32,889 nt of DNA. It comes from Nanobdellati archaeon. GTDB taxonomy: Archaea; EX4484-52; JAADEF01. The position numbers were made by a program, and so were the translations under genes. This document shows positions 13,923 through 22,263 of the stretch, piece after piece. The notes beneath the pieces were generated by a model. It was not told the origin of the DNA and ran no database searches. It saw nothing but the letters and a program-made list of their open reading frames with translations. The DNA lies in contig WAPH01000016.1 in assembly GCA_015520895.1 (NCBI GenBank), positions 1 through 32,889 on the forward strand, given 5' to 3'. Numbering within the stretch: the first letter of the stretch is position 1; every line of letters starts with the position of its first letter.

Positions 13923-14762
13923 ATGGTTAAGTTTAAGTTATTTGGTGGATTTAAGAAAAAAACTCCGGTTCCTTTAAGTAGGTATGTAGAAGTTGCACGG
14001 AAGATGATGGAATCTGGTAAAACTCAGGCAGAGGTAGCAAGTTTTCTGAAATCTAAAGGATTAAATTACCATCAAATAGATATTGTTATGAGGCATGCTA
14101 TAAAGTCTGCTACGTTAGAAAAAGATACTACTGCTAATGTTTCAGAAACCCAACATTCTCCTGCACCTCCTCAACCTCAACCTTCTTTACCTTCGCAACC
14201 CACTAATAAAGCAGCACCTTCTCAAGAGCCTTTACCCTCTCAACCTTTAAATCCTAACCAGAATTTGCATCCTACTTTTACACCACAACCCTCACTTCCT
14301 CCATTGCCACCTCAACATCCTTCATCTCCCTCTTCTTCTGTGGATGATGATGAACTCTTGATGGAGTTAGAGGAAATAATAGATTTAGTTTTAAAGAACA
14401 AATATGGCGATGTGTTAATTGTAAAAAAAGATGTAGAAGAATTAAAAAAGAAATTAAAGGAGTATGTAGGATCTTTTGAAAAAAAGATAAACGATATTAA
14501 AAAAAGACTAAATGAATTAGAAAATAAAGAACAAACCAATTATGCTGAAATAACCAAAAAAGTAGAAGATTTAATACCTCGTATTAATGCTTTAGAAAGC
14601 GCTTTTAAGGATAACGTTCCTACTATGCTAGATGAATTAAGGAAGATAGAAGAGACTTTAGATCTAAGAAAAGAAGAAAAGACGTTAACGGATAAAGAGC
14701 AAAAAGATAAAAATGAGAAAAAATTCGATATAGATTTAGGAGATCTTATAGAAGGGGAATAA
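13923..14762 (+). CDS. Helical-domain protein with proline-rich linker and coiled coil
   Basis: The 279-residue protein has three parts. Residues 1-65 form a basic start (FKLFGGFKKK) and a small helical domain with QAEVASFLKSKGLNYHQID, resembling a UBA-like or HTH-like three-helix unit. Residues 79-138 are a disordered Pro/Gln/Ser linker (PAPPQPQPSLPSQP, PPLPPQHP). Residues 142-250 are acidic then coiled coil (VEELKKKLKEYVGSFEKKIN). It ends in an acidic tail, DIDLGDLIEGE. The stop is 1 base before the RNase J start, so coexpression is tight. No family was recognised; a scaffold or recruiter for RNase J is a testable guess. Confidence 0.78.
   Translation: MVKFKLFGGFKKKTPVPLSRYVEVARKMMESGKTQAEVASFLKSKGLNYHQIDIVMRHAIKSATLEKDTTANVSETQHSPAPPQPQPSLPSQPTNKAAPSQEPLPSQPLNPNQNLHPTFTPQPSLPPLPPQHPSSPSSSVDDDELLMELEEIIDLVLKNKYGDVLIVKKDVEELKKKLKEYVGSFEKKINDIKKRLNELENKEQTNYAEITKKVEDLIPRINALESAFKDNVPTMLDELRKIEETLDLRKEEKTLTDKEQKDKNEKKFDIDLGDLIEGE
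14139..14338 (+). repeat. Low-complexity Pro/Gln/Ser-coding stretch
   Basis: About 60 codons are dominated by CCT, CCA, CCC, CAA and TCT, giving a proline-rich linker. It is C-rich and pyrimidine-rich on this strand, unlike the A-rich flanks, and marks a flexible hinge between the N-terminal domain and the coiled coil. No long exact tandem repeat is present. Confidence 0.7.
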
Positions 14763-14763
14763 T

Positions 14764-16086
14764 ATGAAAGCATATACTTTAGGAGGTTATAACGAAGTAG
14801 GAAGAAATATGACTGCTATAGAAGTTGGAAGGGAAGTTGTTATTATGGATATGGGCTATCATATGGACAAGATTATAGGTATGAGTGATGAAGAAAGAGC
14901 AGCGCCCTTATCTGAATTAAGGAGGCAAGGGGCTGTACCTGATGACACTCCTATAAAAGGGAAAAAAGTAGTTGCTATTGTTATATCTCATGGACATTTA
15001 GATCACATAGGTGCTGTCCCAAAAATGGCAGATAATTACCCTAATGCTCCTATTATTGTAACTCCTTATTCTGCCGAAGTTCTTAAAAGAATGGCTAAAG
15101 AGGAAGGAAGAGGTCACATATCTAAAAGAATAAAAGTATTAAATTACGGAGATCGTTATCATATAAGTAATAATTTTGAAGTAGAATTAGTTTATGTTAC
15201 TCACAGCATACCTAATTCTTCTATGATTTTGCTTCGAACAAAAGAGGGAAACATAGCATATTTAAATGATTTTAAAATTGATTTTAGTCCTACTTTAGAA
15301 GATCCTTTCAATAAACAATACTTTAAAAAGTTAGGAAAAGAAGGTATTAAAATATTGTTTATGGAGAGTTTAAGAGCAGAAGAGTCTTCGAGAACGTCAT
15401 CTGAAAAGATAGCTAAAGAAATGTTAAAGGACGTTATAAATCGTGCATACCAAGAATCAAAGAAGGGGGTTGTGGTAGTATCTACTTTTTCTTCTCATAT
15501 AGCAAGGATCAAAGCTGTTTTGGAAATCAATAAAGGAAGAAGAAATGTTGTTATGTTAGGAAGAAGCTTAAAGTTGTATACTGGGGCTGCAGTAGATGTA
15601 GGCTTAATGGACCGAGGTGATATAAGAGTGCATACAAAAAGAAAAACCATTATGCAAGTACTTAAAGAAATTGAAAAAAATAAAGGAGAATGGATTATTA
15701 TTAGTACGGGTAATCAGGGAGAATATGATGCCGTTTTAACACGCATGGCTCGAGGTGAATATCCGTTTAAATGGGAAAAGGAAGATGAAGTAGTGATAAG
15801 TTCTAATCCTATACCTCATCCAGTTAATATAGCTCAGCGTTATGTCCTTGAAAGAAGGCTTAGAGAACAAAAAGTTAGGATAATAGACGGAGTTCATGCA
15901 TCTGGTCATGCAAGAAAAGAAGACCTTAGAGATATAATAAGATGGCTTAATCCTGAAATATTGATTCCAAGTCATGGTTATTTGGCTAAAACATCTGCTT
16001 TAGCAGAAGTGGCTATGCAAGAAGGTTATGAACTTAATAGGAATGTTTTATTAAGTAGTAATGGGAAGGCATGGGAGATAAAATGA
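14764..16086 (+). CDS. Archaeal RNase J (beta-CASP metallo-beta-lactamase)
   Basis: Archaeal RNase J is a 5'-3' exoribonuclease, in some species also endonucleolytic. The 440-residue protein opens with GGYNEVGRNMTAIEV and has the metal motif HGHLDH at 76-81, followed by the VTHSIPNSSMILL motif III segment. The beta-CASP part has STFSSHIARIKAVLE and GRSLKLYTGAA, then IISTGNQGEYDAVLTRMARG. The final metal-binding His lies in PSHGYLAK. It is shorter than bacterial RNase J because it lacks the C-terminal domain, as is usual in archaea. The gene follows two coiled-coil genes and overlaps the nuclease gene at its stop (ATGA). Confidence 0.94.
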   Translation: MKAYTLGGYNEVGRNMTAIEVGREVVIMDMGYHMDKIIGMSDEERAAPLSELRRQGAVPDDTPIKGKKVVAIVISHGHLDHIGAVPKMADNYPNAPIIVTPYSAEVLKRMAKEEGRGHISKRIKVLNYGDRYHISNNFEVELVYVTHSIPNSSMILLRTKEGNIAYLNDFKIDFSPTLEDPFNKQYFKKLGKEGIKILFMESLRAEESSRTSSEKIAKEMLKDVINRAYQESKKGVVVVSTFSSHIARIKAVLEINKGRRNVVMLGRSLKLYTGAAVDVGLMDRGDIRVHTKRKTIMQVLKEIEKNKGEWIIISTGNQGEYDAVLTRMARGEYPFKWEKEDEVVISSNPIPHPVNIAQRYVLERRLREQKVRIIDGVHASGHARKEDLRDIIRWLNPEILIPSHGYLAKTSALAEVAMQEGYELNRNVLLSSNGKAWEIK

Positions 16087-16574
16087 TAGACATTACTGGT
16101 TTTGCTATTATGCTGTTTAATTTTTTGATTACTTTGTTTTTTCCTCAGCCGTCTTATTTTGTTTTAGAAGGTAATGTTACTTATGTATACGATGGCGATA
16201 CTTTTGAAGTTTTTATTTATAACACATCTACCTATGAAAAGGTGAGATTAAAATGTATAGATTTCCCTGATTTGTATCCTTCTTATCGATTAGAAAAATG
16301 GTTAAAAGCAGGAGTTAATAATAAATCTGTTGTAAAACAATGTTATTATAAGGGTAATGAAATTGTAAAACATCTTGTATTACATAAAAAAGTATATATA
16401 ATAGAGGATAAACCATGGGAACGAGACAAATATGGTAGGTTATTAGGTTATGTGATGTTGAATCAATCATTTGATTTAAATAAATGGCTAATTGTTGAAG
16501 GATACGCTATGCCTTATTATTGTGATACTTATAAGATATATTATAAAAAAGAAGGATGTTTGTGGAATTCTTAA
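16083..16574 (+). CDS. Staphylococcal nuclease-like protein with N-terminal membrane anchor
   Basis: Thermonuclease-type enzymes cleave DNA and RNA with calcium. This 163-residue protein starts with a hydrophobic segment (FAIMLFNFLITLFF, 7-20), a signal peptide or anchor that places the nuclease outside the membrane. The SNase domain has VYDGDT at 35-40, RLKCIDFPD at 55-63 giving the arginine and metal Asp60, and KYGRLLGY with Arg119. The general-base glutamate of the DTPE motif is Asp63 here. Four cysteines in the domain (58, 87, 147, 159) could form disulfides. I chose ATG 16083 (overlap with the RNase J stop and GGGAG before it) over ATG 16071. Confidence 0.87.
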   Translation: MIDITGFAIMLFNFLITLFFPQPSYFVLEGNVTYVYDGDTFEVFIYNTSTYEKVRLKCIDFPDLYPSYRLEKWLKAGVNNKSVVKQCYYKGNEIVKHLVLHKKVYIIEDKPWERDKYGRLLGYVMLNQSFDLNKWLIVEGYAMPYYCDTYKIYYKKEGCLWNS

Positions 16575-16625
16575 ACATTATATTGCAATATTATTTATTT
16601 AAAACATAGAAAGTTATAATAAGTT

Positions 16626-17108
16626 ATGAGTGATGTAATTTATGTGTTAGATTCAGCAGTTTTTATAAAAAATGCAACTTCTTGGTTTAATGACAAACTT
16701 TGCGTTACTTCATATTTGGTTTATGAGGAACTTCTATCTCCTCAAGCACGAATGGAATTTGAGAGAATGCAACTTCAAAATATGAATTTGTACGTTCCTT
16801 CAAATAAGTTTAGAAAAGAAGTGGAGGCTAAGGTAAAAGGATTAAAGCTAAGCAAAACAGATGTAGAGCTTTTAGCCATAGGTTATGAGTTGTTTAAGAA
16901 GGGCAAGAAAGTTGTTATTGTCACAGATGATTATTGGATACAAAATGCTGCGAGGATGTTAGGAATAGGTTATAAGGGAGTTGAAAGAGGGGAAATATTT
17001 AAGACGTTGAGATGGAAAAAAATATGTGAGAGTTGTAAGCATGAGCAACAAGAAGGAGAAAAATGCTATAAATGTGGATCCAAAATTGTTTGGGTTCCTG
17101 TGCTTTAA
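16626..17108 (+). CDS. nob1: Nob1, PIN-domain endonuclease for 16S rRNA 3'-end maturation
   Basis: Nob1 cleaves pre-16S rRNA at its 3' end on the 30S precursor. The 160-residue protein has a PIN domain with the acidic set Asp9 (VLDSAVFI), Glu34/Glu35 (VYEEL), Asp79 (SKTDVELLAIGYEL) and Asp101/Asp102 (VTDDYWIQN). After the domain comes a zinc ribbon with cysteine pairs Cys134/Cys137 and Cys147/Cys150, and a short conserved end. Size and plan are typical. It stands 51 bases after the nuclease gene, with a TATA-like TATTTATTTAAAA (16587-16601) that may provide a promoter of its own. Confidence 0.92.
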   Translation: MSDVIYVLDSAVFIKNATSWFNDKLCVTSYLVYEELLSPQARMEFERMQLQNMNLYVPSNKFRKEVEAKVKGLKLSKTDVELLAIGYELFKKGKKVVIVTDDYWIQNAARMLGIGYKGVERGEIFKTLRWKKICESCKHEQQEGEKCYKCGSKIVWVPVL

Positions 17109-17237
17109 TTAAATTTTAATTAATCAAATTTCGTATTTTATCAAAGAAAGATTCTTTTTTGATTATCTCTTCCTCTAACTCAGTAAATGTATTAATCCTT
17201 TTTAATTTTTTAAAATTTCACCTTTAACATCTCACAT
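17109..17237 (+). promoter_or_regulatory. Intergenic region between nob1 and aglB with weak terminator and TATA box
   Basis: The 129 bases are AT-rich. ATCAAAGAAAGATTCTTTTT with the following TGAT (17140-17163) is an imperfect inverted repeat containing a T-run and may end nob1 transcription. TTTTTAATTTTTTAAAATTT (17198-17217) is about 20-40 bases before the aglB ATG and is a candidate TATA region. No gene was found. Confidence 0.4.
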
Positions 17238-19793
17238 ATGAAGATCATAATTAAAAAAGGTAATATGAAAGAATACTTTGATAAATACGGGATTCCTGTG
17301 GTTTTAATTCTTATATTTATTTTTTCATTTTACATGAGAATGCTACCTAATTTAGGGGATTATCTACAAGCCATTGATCCTTATTATATTTATAGAACTA
17401 CTAATGATTTAGTTAATAATAATTTTGAATTAAAAGACATCGATTATATGAGGTATTATCCTACAGGTTTTAGTCCTAAAAAAGAGCTTTATGTTATTTA
17501 TTATCTTTATGGCTTAATTTATGTAATCTTTTTTAAATGGTGGGGCTTTTCTTTTTTGAAGTATGCACAGATTATTCCTGCTTTATTAGGAGCATCTTAT
17601 GTGTTCATAATGTATTTTATTGGTAAAGAATTAAAAGATAAACTTACGGGTGTTTTTGCATCTTTAAATATAGCTGTTCTTAACATTTTATATTACAGAT
17701 CATCAGCAGGATTCTTTGAAAAAGAACCTATCTCTGGTTTGTTTATGCTCTTAAGCTTTCTTTTCTTTATTAAGATGTGGAAATCCAAATCAATTATAGA
17801 TGGGGTTTTATCAGGTATATTTACAGCATTTGCTTATGGAGTATGGGGTGGTGCTGTAGCTTTATTTTACCTTTATCCTTTAATAGGGTTAGCATTAACT
17901 TTCCTTGGAAAAATGGATTGGGACTCTACTAAGGCATATGCTATTACTTTACTCACATCTGTTATTTTCTTCAATTTAATGTACCCTCGTTATCTTTTTT
18001 TAAAAAATACCGTTTTGATGCTTTCTTTTATAACCGCTATTATAATATTAGGAATAGAATATTATAATCTTTATAACCCTCCGGAAAATAAATTTCGTAG
18101 AAACGCATCTATTCTTATTTCTTCATTTTTTATATTCCTTTTATCTTCCTTTTTCATTCCGTTTACTGCAAAGATTCTTTCTTCTCTTTCTCACATTATA
18201 GTTTATAGAAAAGCTGTTATGGAAAGTACTGTTGCAGAAAACATTCCTGCTAATTTGGGTTACTTTTTATCCTCGTATGGTTCTCCCGAAAATCAATTAT
18301 CTTCTAACCTTCTTAATTTAAAGAACTATTTTATTCAACACAATAATTATTTTGTGGCGTCTTTAATTTCTTTTCTTATTTTTATTTTAAATATTGTGGG
18401 TATTTTAGTTTCTCCTTATTTATGGATCATTATTGGTTCGGGCTTAATTCTTTATCTATCTTTAAAGTCTAATTCTAATAGAATTATTAATGTTATAGCT
18501 CTAATATCATTTGTTTTAATGATACTCTCTTATGGTTTCTTTTTACATTCTTCTGGATCTAATACTTCCGCAAATATATTGTACGTATTGTCTGCTGCTT
18601 TAATTATACTTTTTGTGCTCTATAACAAACCGAAGGAAGGAATGGTTTTAGTATTTGCAACTGCAACCTTTTTAATGTTTGTGACTAAAGTGAGAATAGG
18701 ATATGTTACAGGTTTTTGGAGTTCCTTGTTGATAGGATATGCTCTCACTTATCTTATAACTGATATGCTGAAAATTTCTTTGAGATCGCTTAAAAACTTG
18801 GATTGGATAAAAATTTCCGCTTTAACTTTTATAGGTCTTTTCTTTATATTTAACACTTACTCTCTGTATGCGCTCGCTAAAACAGTGGGTACTGGAAATT
18901 TAAATCCTGCATGGGAAGAAGCTTTTCATTTTATGAGGAGTTCTTTACCGAAAAATGCAACAATATTATCGTGGTGGGATTTTGGTTATTGGTTCCAAAC
19001 GTTGGGAGAAAGAAGAACCCTGCTTGACGGCGGTAATCAAATAGGTGTAAGGAATATATATGCTGCTCGATATTTTACTTCTCGATACAATGAAACAGAA
19101 GAGTTGCTTTATTTGGCTGTTGCCAGACCAACTCATATCTTATTGGATTATACAATGATAGGTAAATATGCTGCTATGTCAAAGATAGCTAATAACGGTA
19201 AGTGGATAGATAGCTATGCGGAAATGAGATTTAGAGATGTAAAGTATAATCAAGTTATTTATAATGTTTATGGTGGCTATTACACTGTTTATGTGCCTAT
19301 AACTAAAAACGGTACTTTAGACTTTAACCGCAATATTAAATTAGCATTTTATCGTAATCCTCAACAAATGATGTATATAAGGTATTTGTGTACTCCAGAA
19401 GGTGTCCTTGATATTTTTGATTATACTAATATTACTCCTGAGAAAGTTAGTTTTATTGATGAATGTATTTACATTTTACCCGTAGATTATCGGTTGGGAT
19501 ATATGACTATGAAAGATCCTCGGAGCAATTATCCTCGAGAAATTTATAATTCTAACTTCCATAAATTGTATATAGAGAATGGTAAAAGAATACCTTATGT
19601 TAAAAAAGTTTTTGATAATTTTTATGTTAAGATATATAAAGTTAATTATACTTATATTCGTGATCGATTAAACGAATTAGGTATTTCTCAAGATTATATA
19701 AATAAATCATTTGAAAAATGTATTTTAACACCTCATGGACAAAAAGATATTAATGAATGCCCTTTATATTACAAACCTGAAGAAAGAAGGTGA
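17238..19793 (+). CDS. aglB: AglB/STT3 oligosaccharyltransferase
   Basis: AglB transfers a lipid-linked glycan to asparagine in N-x-S/T sequons on the outer face of the membrane. The 851-residue protein has about 13 membrane helices. The first external loop holds QAIDPYYIYR with the metal-binding acid, and a second acidic loop has FFEKEPISGL. The catalytic hallmark WWDFGYW (for WWDYGYW) is at 579-585, followed by LLDGGNQIG. The DYTMIGKY segment is in the place of the DK motif. The C-terminal soluble domain follows. The ATG at 17238 lacks a ribosome site; an internal ATG at 17265 is an alternative. The GPT-type gene overlaps its end, so lipid-linked sugar synthesis and transfer are coupled. 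Confidence 0.94.
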   Translation: MKIIIKKGNMKEYFDKYGIPVVLILIFIFSFYMRMLPNLGDYLQAIDPYYIYRTTNDLVNNNFELKDIDYMRYYPTGFSPKKELYVIYYLYGLIYVIFFKWWGFSFLKYAQIIPALLGASYVFIMYFIGKELKDKLTGVFASLNIAVLNILYYRSSAGFFEKEPISGLFMLLSFLFFIKMWKSKSIIDGVLSGIFTAFAYGVWGGAVALFYLYPLIGLALTFLGKMDWDSTKAYAITLLTSVIFFNLMYPRYLFLKNTVLMLSFITAIIILGIEYYNLYNPPENKFRRNASILISSFFIFLLSSFFIPFTAKILSSLSHIIVYRKAVMESTVAENIPANLGYFLSSYGSPENQLSSNLLNLKNYFIQHNNYFVASLISFLIFILNIVGILVSPYLWIIIGSGLILYLSLKSNSNRIINVIALISFVLMILSYGFFLHSSGSNTSANILYVLSAALIILFVLYNKPKEGMVLVFATATFLMFVTKVRIGYVTGFWSSLLIGYALTYLITDMLKISLRSLKNLDWIKISALTFIGLFFIFNTYSLYALAKTVGTGNLNPAWEEAFHFMRSSLPKNATILSWWDFGYWFQTLGERRTLLDGGNQIGVRNIYAARYFTSRYNETEELLYLAVARPTHILLDYTMIGKYAAMSKIANNGKWIDSYAEMRFRDVKYNQVIYNVYGGYYTVYVPITKNGTLDFNRNIKLAFYRNPQQMMYIRYLCTPEGVLDIFDYTNITPEKVSFIDECIYILPVDYRLGYMTMKDPRSNYPREIYNSNFHKLYIENGKRIPYVKKVFDNFYVKIYKVNYTYIRDRLNELGISQDYINKSFEKCILTPHGQKDINECPLYYKPEERR

Positions 19794-19798
19794 TCAGG

Positions 19799-20800
19799 AT
19801 GATTTTTTATTTTTTAGCTTCCTTTTTTGGTTTATTATTATCTTTTATTGTAACTTTACTTATGCTTAAAAAAATAATTCCGTTTTTTTACAATATTGGG
19901 TTACATGGAAAAGACATGAACAAACCTTGTTATTCGGCGGTTCCGGATGGAGGAGGTCTCATAGTCATATTAGGTTTCTTAATATCTGCTTATATTACTT
20001 TAATCGTTTCTTATTTTTTTGACATCACTTTTTCTTTTAATTTTATACACTCCACTTTTCTTTCACTTTTATTATTAAGTTTATTAGGCTTCTTAGAAGA
20101 TCTTACTAATCTAATAAGGAGCAAGAATCGTAAAAAAATAGGTTTTAAGCAAATATATAAGCTGTTTATACCTATCCCTGCTTCTTTACCTGTTGTTTTA
20201 GCCGTCCTTTCAAGAGATTACATCACATTGCCTTTTTTAGGGCCTTTGCATGTAGGTTATGTATATCCTTTAATTTTAGTACCGATAGGCATAATAGGAG
20301 CAAGTAATGCAACTAATCTTTTAGGGGGTTTGAATGGATTGGAAGGATTACTTTCTTTAATCTCTTTTTCTGCTATTGCTATCTATTCCTTGCACATAAA
20401 TAATTATTTTATTTTATTTATATCTTTATGTTTAATAGGCAGCATTATGGCGTTTCTTTTTTATAACTGGTATCCTGCTAAAGTATTCCCGGGAGATAGC
20501 TTTACTTATTTTGTAGGAGGTTCTATAGCTGTTCTTAGCATACTAGGTGATTTTGAAAGATTTGCTATATTTCTTATGCTTTTATGGTTTATCGAATTTG
20601 TATTGAAAATAAGAAGCAAGTTTAAAGCAGAGTGCTTTGGGAAACCATTATCTGATGGTGCTCTTCAAAGACCCTATGATTCTATTTACTCTTTAACCCA
20701 TATTTTTATGAACGGTAAAAGAGGCGAGAAGCAGATAGTTTTATTGCTTGCACTTTTACAACTTTTTATAAGCGTGGTGGCGTTAATAATTTATTGGTAA
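19799..20800 (+). CDS. UDP-GlcNAc:polyprenyl-phosphate GlcNAc-1-phosphate transferase, GPT/DPAGT1-like
   Basis: This polytopic enzyme family attaches a sugar phosphate to a polyprenyl phosphate, the first step of N-glycan assembly. The 333-residue protein has about 10 membrane helices. Key motifs are FLEDLTN at the usual acidic site (LED in place of DD), the loop NATNLLGGLNGLEGLL, closer to eukaryotic ALG7 (NxxNxLxGxNGLE) than to bacterial MraY, and KVFPGDSFTYFVGGS. It begins 6 bases past the aglB stop at ATG 19799 with AGGTGATC before it; the GTG at 19790 is less likely. Together with aglB it starts and ends the N-glycosylation route. The exact sugar is not certain. Confidence 0.88.
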   Translation: MIFYFLASFFGLLLSFIVTLLMLKKIIPFFYNIGLHGKDMNKPCYSAVPDGGGLIVILGFLISAYITLIVSYFFDITFSFNFIHSTFLSLLLLSLLGFLEDLTNLIRSKNRKKIGFKQIYKLFIPIPASLPVVLAVLSRDYITLPFLGPLHVGYVYPLILVPIGIIGASNATNLLGGLNGLEGLLSLISFSAIAIYSLHINNYFILFISLCLIGSIMAFLFYNWYPAKVFPGDSFTYFVGGSIAVLSILGDFERFAIFLMLLWFIEFVLKIRSKFKAECFGKPLSDGALQRPYDSIYSLTHIFMNGKRGEKQIVLLLALLQLFISVVALIIYW

Positions 20801-20846
20801 AATATATAAACAACTTCTTCCTTTAATATCTTTAGGAGGGGTGTTT

Positions 20847-21974
20847 ATGAAAAAACAATGGTTAATATTAGCCTTAATATTTATAGGATTAATAGGTGCA
20901 AGTTATGCAGAGGACGTAACTAATGCTTTGACATGTGAAATAGAAAAAACATCTTCTCCGCCCTCTAATTATCAACCTTTGCTATACGTATTGGCAGGAG
21001 ATGCTTCAACTTATGATTCTTCAAGCGATTTAGTATTTAATGCTCATGTCTCTAATTATTCATCTACTATCTCTCCCATGCCTCAGTTTGCTTTATATTG
21101 TTCAGCAGATAGTTATGGTAAAATTGGTGGAATGGTTGTTGGTCCTCCTGGATGTTCTAAATACTCTTCTTTAGGATTTATGGCTCTTATTAATTTAAGC
21201 GATGCCGAAAATGCACATTTAAAACTTAAAGATGGTTCGTCTTTAACAGGAGACTATAATTATCAATTATGTATTTATCCTTATGATACTGTGGGAAGCT
21301 ACATTACTTGTAAATATGAATATGGTAAAGAATGTGACACCGGCTATACTTGTTTATTTAAATTAACCGGGGTTTATAGCTCTTCCGCTACCTCTTTTGC
21401 TGGTACTAATGCTCACCTTTACGAATGCGGTTATGATTTAGGTAGTACTCCTTATTATACGGTTTGCTGTCAGTATCATGTAGGTCTTTCTAATGATGTT
21501 ATTACCGATGTTTCTTCTCCTGTTGCAGGAAGCATATCTGCTACTTCCACAGAAAAAAACATTTATGTTTTGTTAGGTTTAACCGATAACTTTATTGTAA
21601 ATCTTTATAATCCTTCTGATACACCAAAGGTGATTGACCTTTATCTTGAAACAAATAATAATTTATTTAAATACTTTTTATGGTTTGAAGACGAGAGTAA
21701 AAGATATTCTGAAGATCCGACTCACATACAATTAACCATCCCTCCTAAACAAAGTAAAAGTGTGACTGTTAATGTTTTTGGAGGAAAGGTAGGTATTTAC
21801 GATTTGGTTATTAAGAAAGTTGTTGATGGAGATCCTGCAAGTGAAAATGTAATTTATAATTCTACAGTAACTGTTATTCCAGGTAAAACTCCAGGAACTG
21901 TTGGTAAGTCTCCAGAAGGTTCTTATATTTTACTTTTAACTATTTTGAGTATGGTTGCTTTGTTAATAAAATAA
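20847..21974 (+). CDS. Secreted cysteine-rich protein with C-terminal membrane anchor
   Basis: The 375-residue protein has a clear signal peptide (MKKQWLILALIFIGLIGASYA, cleavage near ASYA-EDV). The mature part is beta-rich, with about a dozen cysteines, mostly in residues 30-215 (PPGCSK, KECDTGYTCLF, TVCCQYH), suggesting disulfides in an external protein. From about 225 there is an Ig-like or CARDB-like domain (NLYNPSDTPKVIDLYLETNN...KQSKSVTVNVFGG). The C-terminus has a single helix SYILLLTILSMVALLI. N-glycan sequons occur at NYS, NLS and NST. It follows aglB and GPT after 46 bases, with a strong GGAGGGG site; the ATG at 20847 was chosen over the GTG at 20841. It could be a glycosylated surface protein. 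Confidence 0.85.
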   Translation: MKKQWLILALIFIGLIGASYAEDVTNALTCEIEKTSSPPSNYQPLLYVLAGDASTYDSSSDLVFNAHVSNYSSTISPMPQFALYCSADSYGKIGGMVVGPPGCSKYSSLGFMALINLSDAENAHLKLKDGSSLTGDYNYQLCIYPYDTVGSYITCKYEYGKECDTGYTCLFKLTGVYSSSATSFAGTNAHLYECGYDLGSTPYYTVCCQYHVGLSNDVITDVSSPVAGSISATSTEKNIYVLLGLTDNFIVNLYNPSDTPKVIDLYLETNNNLFKYFLWFEDESKRYSEDPTHIQLTIPPKQSKSVTVNVFGGKVGIYDLVIKKVVDGDPASENVIYNSTVTVIPGKTPGTVGKSPEGSYILLLTILSMVALLIK

Positions 21975-22259
21975 TTTTTTCTTTATCTCTTCATTTATTT
22001 TTTCAGGAGTCCAAGGAGGATCAAATACTAAATTAATTGTTATGCTTTTAATACCTTTTATAGTAGAGAGTTTTTGCCTTATTTCGTCTAATATATAATC
22101 TCCTAAAGGGCATGTAGGGGTTGTTAAAGTCATTGTTATTGTAACTTCTCCTTCTTTCTCTATTTTTATATCATATATAAGTCCAAGATCTACAATATTT
22201 ATTCCTAATTCTGGATCTATTATTTCCTTTAATTTCTTTTTTATCTCCTCTTTTAACAT
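21963..22259 (-). CDS. MIP18/DUF59 family Fe-S assembly factor (SufT-like)
   Basis: MIP18-family proteins help load Fe-S clusters on target proteins. The 98-residue protein is nearly only the domain: IIDPELGINIVDLGLIYDI, then ITMTLTTPTCPLGDYI with the conserved cysteine, then INLVFDPPWTPEKINEEI. The ATG at 22259 with GAGTGAT before it is preferred to the TTG at 22271. It is the last gene of the suf operon, and its end overlaps the secreted-protein gene on the other strand by 12 bases. Confidence 0.9.
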   Translation of the reverse strand: MLKEEIKKKLKEIIDPELGINIVDLGLIYDIKIEKEGEVTITMTLTTPTCPLGDYILDEIRQKLSTIKGIKSITINLVFDPPWTPEKINEEIKKKLFY

Positions 22260-22263
22260 ATTA

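Noticed and set aside
14139..14338. Proline-codon stretch considered as a tandem repeat or CRISPR-like array
   Set aside because: There are no equal-length repeats or spacers. It is explained by a low-complexity protein linker.
14312..14773. Minus-strand open frames opposite the proline-rich/coiled-coil gene
   Set aside because: Their Ser/Phe-rich translations are what antisense of a Lys/Glu-rich coiled coil gives; there is no start context or domain.
17140..17163. AT-rich inverted repeat after nob1 considered as a non-coding RNA
   Set aside because: The pairing is imperfect and nearly all A/T; a weak terminator is the most that can be said.
20841..20846. GTG at 20841 as start of the secreted protein
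   Set aside because: It lies inside the GGAGGGG ribosome site region, while the ATG at 20847 gives a normal signal peptide.
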